Source: Aliiroseovarius sp. S1123 | Lineage (GTDB): Bacteria > Pseudomonadota > Alphaproteobacteria > Rhodobacterales > Rhodobacteraceae | Assembly (NCBI RefSeq): GCF_023015885.1 | Contig: NZ_JALKBE010000002.1 | Location: forward strand, 248,001-312,000 | Direction of reading: 5' to 3' | Length of the DNA stretch: 64,000 bases | Shown: piece after piece, positions 58,813 to 64,000 of the stretch | How positions within the stretch are numbered: position 1 is the stretch's first letter | Layout of the letters: every line of letters starts with the position of its first letter | Translations under genes and position numbers: made by a program | Notes under the pieces: generated by a model | Databases searched by the model: none | What the model was told of the DNA's origin: nothing | The model's input: the letters and a program-made list of their open reading frames with translations, nothing else

Positions 58813-58968
58813 CCGGCTCTCCCTGGAACGCGGGCCTGCAGCCTGTCAGGCACCGCTTCGACCGCATGTGACATGCGTAATCCTGACGAAGGGATGGCAG
58901 ATGGGCGCGGCAGGGTCAATGGCTCCGCCTCGTGGGATCTTGCATCGCGCAGGTGCGTGACGGCCGCG

Positions 58969-60393
58969 TCACGCCTCAGCAGATTCCTCTTCTTCGCCTG
59001 CCACATAGGCCATACGGGCACCGGCTTTGGACCCCGTCACAACCCCAAGAGACTTCAGCTTGCGGTGCAGTGCCGAGCGCTCCATGCCGACGAAATTTGC
59101 CGTGCGCGAGATGTTGCCGCCGAAGCGGTTGATCTGGGTCAGCAAGTATTCCCGTTCAAAAGCCTCGCGCGCCTCGCGCAGCGGCATCATCGCAAGAGCT
59201 CCCGAGACGACAACCGCCTGATCAGAAATATCCACGGCGGCCGCTTCCTGCCCCGGAAGCTCGGACGCGGTGATCGGATCTGTGCCATCGCCCAAGATCA
59301 GCGCCCGCTCGACCACGTTCTTCAGCTGGCGTACATTGCCCGGCCATGGCATCGTTTGCAGCATGGCCTGCGCATCCTCGGCCAGCTCGCGCAGGGGCAG
59401 CCCCTGTTCGGCGTTGAACATCGAGATGAAATATGTGGCCAGTTCGGGAATATCTTCGCGCCGTTCATCCAAAGGAGGCACCGCAATCGGCACCACGTTC
59501 AGGCGGTGATACAGCTCTTCGCGGAAGTTTCCCGCAGCGATTTCGGCCTGAAGGTCACGACTGGTAGAGGACACCACACGCAGATCGACCGAGATCTTGT
59601 CGGCCCCGCCAACACGCTGGAACCGCTGATCCACCAGCACGCGCAGGATTTTTGATTGGGTCCCAATGGGCATGTCGGCCACTTCATCGAAATAGATGAC
59701 ACCGCCATTGGCCTCTTCCAGCAGTCCCGGCTCGACCCCACGGTCATCACTTTCGCGGCCAAACAAAACCTCTTCCATGCGGTCCGCCTCGATCGAGGCA
59801 GAGTTGACGACCACCAAAGGCGAAGACGCTCGGTCAGAATTCGCATGGATAAAGCGGGCTGCCAGTTCTTTTCCTACCCCGGAAGGACCGGTCAGCATCA
59901 CCCGACCATTGGACTTCGTGACCTTTTCCAGATTAGATTTCAAAGCCTTGAAAGCCGAACTTTGTCCAATCATCTCGGACGGAAGGCTGTCGCGACGTTT
60001 AAGCTCGGTGTTCTCACGACGCAGGCGGCTGGTCTCCATCGCGCGTGTGATCACAACCATCAGCTGGTCGATATTGAAGGGCTTCTCGATGAAGTCATAG
60101 GCGCCCTGCTTGATCGCCGCGACCGCGATTTCGATGTTTCCGTGGCCCGAGATGATCACCACCGGAACCTCGGGATGTTCGCGCTTGACCATCTTCAGGA
60201 TGTCGATCCCGTCCATGGCGCTGTCTTTCAGCCAGATGTCCAAGATCATCAAGGCGGGTAGCTCGGCCTTGACCTGCGCGACCGCCTCGTCCGAGGTGCC
60301 CGCCAAACGGGTCGTAAAGCCTTCATCTTCAAGGATATCTGAAATCAGTTCACGGATGTCCCGTTCGTCATCAACAATCAGAATATCGCTCAT
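58969..60393 (-). CDS. ntrX: Response regulator NtrX, lacking the GAFTGA motif
   Basis: This 474-aa NtrC-family regulator has a receiver domain with D52 (LMILDIWLKDS), a AAA+ domain with Walker A LTGPSGVGKELAARF (about 168-182) and Walker B GVIYFDEVADM, and a Fis-type C-terminal HTH (NISRTANFVGMERSALHRKL). The loop that should hold GAFTGA reads FGRESDDRGVEPG (about 211-223), so contact with sigma-54 is not expected. This is seen in Rhodobacteraceae NtrX. Partner kinase NtrY is encoded upstream with a 4-bp overlap. The system is tied to nitrogen, redox and envelope responses in alphaproteobacteria. Confidence 0.95.
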   Translation of the reverse strand: MSDILIVDDERDIRELISDILEDEGFTTRLAGTSDEAVAQVKAELPALMILDIWLKDSAMDGIDILKMVKREHPEVPVVIISGHGNIEIAVAAIKQGAYDFIEKPFNIDQLMVVITRAMETSRLRRENTELKRRDSLPSEMIGQSSAFKALKSNLEKVTKSNGRVMLTGPSGVGKELAARFIHANSDRASSPLVVVNSASIEADRMEEVLFGRESDDRGVEPGLLEEANGGVIYFDEVADMPIGTQSKILRVLVDQRFQRVGGADKISVDLRVVSSTSRDLQAEIAAGNFREELYHRLNVVPIAVPPLDERREDIPELATYFISMFNAEQGLPLRELAEDAQAMLQTMPWPGNVRQLKNVVERALILGDGTDPITASELPGQEAAAVDISDQAVVVSGALAMMPLREAREAFEREYLLTQINRFGGNISRTANFVGMERSALHRKLKSLGVVTGSKAGARMAYVAGEEEESAEA

Positions 60394-62699
60394 GTCGGTT
60401 CTCCTGTAGTTGCGGCTCTAGCACCGCGATCTGTACTGCCAAACGGCAGAAAGATGCGGGCCATGGCGCCAAAATGAGCGCCGCCTTTTTCTAGTTCGCT
60501 GTCAAAAACGGGTGCGTCTTCCAACGTCAGACGCCCGCCATGCTCTTCGATGATCTTCTTGACGATCGGCAGGCCCAGACCGGTACCTTTCTCGCGCGTT
60601 GTCACATAGGGTTCAAACAGGCGTGCCCGATCTTCCGGCAAGCCGATCCCATTGTCCGCCACGGTGATACACACCCCGCCATGTGCGTGTTCCATTGTCA
60701 CCTGCACTTCGGGCTCATGCCCATTTGGGCGCCCCTTTTCATGCAAAGTTTCAATGGCTTCCCCGGCGTTCTTGATCAGATTTGTCAAAGCCTGACCAAT
60801 CATGGTTTGATCGATTTCAATCAAGACTGGATGATCCATGATCTGTGACGTGAACCGCACGCCCTCTTGCCCGGTTTCCTGCAAAAGCACGATATCGCTA
60901 AGAAGCTTGGTCAAATCCGTCTCGCGCCGCTCCGGCTCGGGCATGCGCGCAAATTTCGAAAACTCGTCCACGATCCGGCGCAGGTCATTGGTCTGGCGCA
61001 CGATCACGTCGGTGTACTGCTCCAACGCGTCGACATCCACGCCGTCGACCTTCGAGAACTTTCGCTTAATTCGTTCGGCGGACAGTTGGATCGGCGTCAG
61101 CGGGTTCTTGATTTCATGTGCGATCCTTCGGGCCACATCGCCCCAGGCTGCCATCCGCTGGGCCGAGACCAGATCCGTCACATCATCAAAAGCAATCACG
61201 TAGCCTTCAATCCCGCCATCGTCATTCCAACGCGTGGCAATCCGCACCAGCAGGTTTTCCTGCTTGCCGTTGCGGGTCAGGCGCATCTCTTGCTGCGCAC
61301 TGGGCTGGCCTTGGGAAACCGCATCCAATAGCGGCTGAAATTCTGGCACAACCAAGGACAACTCGTGCTCCTGATCGTTTTCATCTTGAACATCCAACAA
61401 ACGTTCAGCAGCGCGGTTCAGGAAGGTCACCTGTCCGTCTGCATTCAAGCCGATCACGCCCCCTGTGACCGAGCTTAGCACGCTGTCAAACAGGCGTCGG
61501 CGACGTTCGATCTGGTCAGTGTTTTCAAGCAATCGGTCGCGTTGCCCCTTCAACCGGCTGGTCATCTGGTTGAAGTAGCGGCTCAGCATCGAGATCTCGT
61601 CGTCGCCCTCTTCCTCGATGACGCGTACATCCAGATCCCCAGCCCCGACACGCTGTGCCGCGCTGGCCAGACGCCCGACCGGGCGAGACAATCGTTCAGC
61701 AAACCACATCCCCATCCAAATCGCAGCGAGAATCAGGATGGCGGCAAAGCCCAGATAAATCAGGCCGAACTGAAACAACCTCTGCCCACGTTGCGATTCT
61801 AGTTGGGTATAGACCCGCGCGGCCTCTTGAGTTTCGTCCACCAGATCAAGGATGTCGCCGTTCACATCGCGGGTCAGCAGGATATAGTGATCTGTGAAGT
61901 TTTTCAGACGTAGCAACACGCGAAATTCGTTGATGTCCCAATCCTCGATGACCACAGGGTCACCGGTCTCGGCTTGGGCAAACTGTGCGGGCGAGGGCTG
62001 TTCGTAGTCAAACAGATAGGACCGCGTGCCACGCACCCGGATCGCGCCGTCGCCAGACACCACATAGGCCTCGCGCAACCCGCGCTGAATACGCTCTTGC
62101 GCTTGCTTCAGAAACTGTCCGACCTCGGCGTCGGTCAACAAAAGCTGGGATTGCCGTTGCACTTCAAGAAACGCAGCAATGGCGCGGGCGTCTTGTATCA
62201 ACCCATCACGACTTTCTTCCTTATAGGCCTCGGCGGCAGCGCGAGAATTGCCCACCACCGTGCGTACCCGATCCGAGAACCAGCCCTCTAGCCCCATATT
62301 CAACGTGAGCATGGCAAAGATTGCCACCAGAATGGTCGGGCTAAGCGCGATGACGGCGAAAACACCTGTCAGACGCATGTGCAAGCGCGATCCCGCGCTT
62401 TCTTTGCGCCGCGCGACGATCATGCGGCTGACACCGGCCAGAACAAACCCCGCGACCAGAATTATATAGATGATGTCAGCAAGAAGGATCAGGCGAAGCG
62501 CATTGCTGTCTGCGCCCTGTGCAAAGGGGCCAAGCGCCAAGAACGTGGTCACAGCCAAAATCGGCCCGAACACGATCATTCCAAATGCGCCGTAAGAACT
62601 GTACTTGCGCCAGCGGCGCATCGACAGGTAACGCTCGTAATTCGACTTCCGCACCGCGCGCTGCGCCACTGTGCTCGCCCTCATAAAATCTCTGTCCAC
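60390..62699 (-). CDS. ntrY: Sensor histidine kinase NtrY
   Basis: This 769-aa membrane kinase has hydrophobic segments at about 38-60, 70-95 and 108-130, a periplasmic region (about 150-300), another transmembrane segment (about 305-325), a HAMP domain (SRPVGRLASAAQRVGAGDLD), a PAS domain (about 400-500), the HisKA phosphosite in RRIAHEIKNPLTPIQLSAER and a HATPase domain (DNGIGLPEDRARLFEPYVTT, GTGLGLPIVKKI). It phosphorylates NtrX. Start at 62699 or five codons later (MRAST). It lies 70 bp downstream of ntrC and overlaps ntrX by 4 bp. Confidence 0.96.
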   Translation of the reverse strand: MDRDFMRASTVAQRAVRKSNYERYLSMRRWRKYSSYGAFGMIVFGPILAVTTFLALGPFAQGADSNALRLILLADIIYIILVAGFVLAGVSRMIVARRKESAGSRLHMRLTGVFAVIALSPTILVAIFAMLTLNMGLEGWFSDRVRTVVGNSRAAAEAYKEESRDGLIQDARAIAAFLEVQRQSQLLLTDAEVGQFLKQAQERIQRGLREAYVVSGDGAIRVRGTRSYLFDYEQPSPAQFAQAETGDPVVIEDWDINEFRVLLRLKNFTDHYILLTRDVNGDILDLVDETQEAARVYTQLESQRGQRLFQFGLIYLGFAAILILAAIWMGMWFAERLSRPVGRLASAAQRVGAGDLDVRVIEEEGDDEISMLSRYFNQMTSRLKGQRDRLLENTDQIERRRRLFDSVLSSVTGGVIGLNADGQVTFLNRAAERLLDVQDENDQEHELSLVVPEFQPLLDAVSQGQPSAQQEMRLTRNGKQENLLVRIATRWNDDGGIEGYVIAFDDVTDLVSAQRMAAWGDVARRIAHEIKNPLTPIQLSAERIKRKFSKVDGVDVDALEQYTDVIVRQTNDLRRIVDEFSKFARMPEPERRETDLTKLLSDIVLLQETGQEGVRFTSQIMDHPVLIEIDQTMIGQALTNLIKNAGEAIETLHEKGRPNGHEPEVQVTMEHAHGGVCITVADNGIGLPEDRARLFEPYVTTREKGTGLGLPIVKKIIEEHGGRLTLEDAPVFDSELEKGGAHFGAMARIFLPFGSTDRGARAATTGEPT

Positions 62700-62769
62700 A
62701 GCCTCTTGCAGACAGTTGCCGCCAATATGACCCGGATCTTGTGCCCGAATGTCACGCTATGTTGCTCTT

Positions 62770-64000
62770 TTACATCAACTTGCGGCGGCGTGTCACCTCG
62801 ATTCCAAGTTCGGTGATCTTTTTACGCAAGGTATTGCGGTTGATGCCCAGCAGATCGGCACATCTGGCTTGGTTGCCGCCCGTGGCATCCAACGCGATTT
62901 CGATCAGCGGCAGCTCCATTTCCCGCAAAATACGTTGATACAAGCCAGTTGGCGGCAGCGCTCCGCCATGCAGATCGAAGTATCGCTGCAAGTGCTGCGT
63001 GATCGTGTCGGCCAGACGTCCATCGGCCATTTCCTGCCGAATGGCACCAGAGCCCGCAGGATCAGCAACGGTCTGCCCGCTCGTTGCGCCCAAAGCCATT
63101 TCAACTTCAGCCGCCGAGATATTGTCGTCCACACCAGTTACGGCCAGACGACTGATCAAGTTCTCAAGCTCGCGAACGTTGCCTGGCCAGGGGTATGACC
63201 GCAAAACAGCCGTCGACTCCTCCGGCAGATGACGTTTTGGCAGCCCGTCCTGCGCCGCGCGGTTCAGGAAGTGTTCGGCGAGCCCAACGATGTCCTCAAT
63301 CCGGTCCCTAAGTGGGGGCACCGGGATCACGATCCCTGCCAACCTGTAATACAAGTCAGAACGGAACCGCCCATCGGCTGCAGCCCGCCCCAAATCCCCC
63401 TGCGAGATCGACAGAACGCGCGTGTTGTTGTCCATAACCGCATCCAAAACGCGCGCAAGACGCCCTTGGGCTGCATCGTCAAGATCTTGAATGCCGTCAA
63501 ACAGAATGACTCCGTCTCGCGCCCTAGAAAGCAACGTATTTACGGCGTCCGGGTGACTTAGATCATCGGGTGAGGCAATGATAAACGGGGCATTTCCCCG
63601 ATCCGAGAAATCATGAAGCGCCCGCGCGATCAGCGATTTTCCGACACCGCTTTCCCCGGTGATCAAAACCGGTAAATCAACATTTAGAACCCGTGCGACA
63701 AGGCGATAAAGCTCTTGCATGGCGGGGCTGTGCCCGACCAAAGGCAAATCATCCACGCCACGTCCAGCCTGCGGTTGCGGACTGGTGGGGGCAACTGGAC
63801 GCACGCGCTTCCGCTCTAACGCCCGCGCGGTGCGCTTCATCAACTCTGGCAGATCAAACGGCTTGGGCAGATAGTCAAACGCATCTGCCTCGGCGGCCTG
63901 AATGGCGGTCATGATCGTGTTTTGCGCCGAAATCACAATTACCGGCAAATCCGGTCGCAGCTTCAGAATGCGCGGCAGCGCCTCGAGCCCATTGCCGTCG
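62770..64000 (-). CDS. ntrC: Nitrogen regulator NtrC, partial (N-terminus beyond the right edge), GAFTGA-less
   Basis: About 409 residues are visible; the frame is open to the edge, so the first part of the receiver domain is missing. Visible parts are the receiver end ([22 protein letters not shown]), a AAA+ domain with Walker [17 protein letters not shown], and a Fis-type HTH ([20 protein letters not shown]). The GAFTGA motif is absent ([13 protein letters not shown] instead), and the Walker B segment is [10 protein letters not shown], with Gly where the catalytic Glu should be. Rhodobacter capsulatus NtrC also lacks GAFTGA and acts with sigma-70 RNA polymerase. The gene heads the ntrYX-trkAH group; ntrB would lie to the right of the window. 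Confidence 0.93.
   Translation of the reverse strand, partial: DGNGLEALPRILKLRPDLPVIVISAQNTIMTAIQAAEADAFDYLPKPFDLPELMKRTARALERKRVRPVAPTSPQPQAGRGVDDLPLVGHSPAMQELYRLVARVLNVDLPVLITGESGVGKSLIARALHDFSDRGNAPFIIASPDDLSHPDAVNTLLSRARDGVILFDGIQDLDDAAQGRLARVLDAVMDNNTRVLSISQGDLGRAAADGRFRSDLYYRLAGIVIPVPPLRDRIEDIVGLAEHFLNRAAQDGLPKRHLPEESTAVLRSYPWPGNVRELENLISRLAVTGVDDNISAAEVEMALGATSGQTVADPAGSGAIRQEMADGRLADTITQHLQRYFDLHGGALPPTGLYQRILREMELPLIEIALDATGGNQARCADLLGINRNTLRKKITELGIEVTRRRKLM

Overview
The window is chromosomal DNA from an alphaproteobacterium of the family Rhodobacteraceae, most likely the Roseobacter group. The evidence is the ntrC-ntrYX-trkAH-hfq-hflX gene order, NtrC/NtrX proteins without the sigma-54 contact motif, a ctrA-sciP pair, a metal-ligand pattern in HemB typical of zinc-independent enzymes, PAS_5 and GlxA-type proteins, and moderately high GC with strong third-position bias. 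No rRNA, tRNA, insertion sequence, prophage or CRISPR array was seen. Almost all of it is dense core genome, with gaps above 300 bases only at 28915-29302 and 30490-30932.

Layout. 0-9 kb: truncated periplasmic binding protein, GlxA-type regulator, class II DAHP synthase, PAS_5 protein, then yicC-gmk-gamma carbonic anhydrase, an AT-rich orphan lipoprotein, a peroxiredoxin and lipA. 8.5-19 kb: small membrane protein, hpt, COQ10/RatA-like protein, DUF1304 protein, xerD with two exported or membrane proteins, aroK-aroB, CBS-domain site-2 protease, ssb, lytic transglycosylase, and a small AraC/VOC/monooxygenase group. 19-25.7 kb: miaA, then pyrH-frr-uppS-cdsA-dxr-rseP. 25.7-37 kb: oxyR/katG, aroQ with a LuxR-type regulator, rpsB-tsf, psuK-psuG, ctrA-sciP and mnmA. 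37-47 kb (minus strand): bamA-skp-fabZ-lpxA-lpxI-lpxB and mfd. 47-54 kb: membrane protein, hemB, SYLF lipoprotein, beta-hydroxyacid dehydrogenase, penicillin-acylase-like hydrolase and MscS channel. 54-64 kb (minus strand): hflX, hfq, trkH, trkA, ntrX, ntrY and a truncated ntrC.

How the genes fit together. The shikimate pathway is represented by four separately placed genes (DAHP synthase, aroK, aroB, aroQ). Outer-membrane and lipid A biogenesis is represented by two halves of what is normally one cluster (rseP followed by bamA), here about 18 kb apart and on opposite strands, which suggests an inversion. Global regulators are concentrated here: CtrA with SciP, OxyR with katG, NtrYX/NtrC, Hfq and a LuxR-type regulator.

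Most notable observations: the LuxR-type protein is translationally coupled to aroQ and lacks the usual acyl-homoserine-lactone-contacting Asp; a structured stretch ending in a strong terminator at about 30.54-30.81 kb may be a small RNA; hflX appears to start at a CTG overlapping the hfq stop; CtrA-type sites lie upstream of ctrA and next to yicC; the NtrC fragment lacks both GAFTGA and the Walker B glutamate; rpsB has a structured leader. I found no clear-cut unknown multi-gene system.
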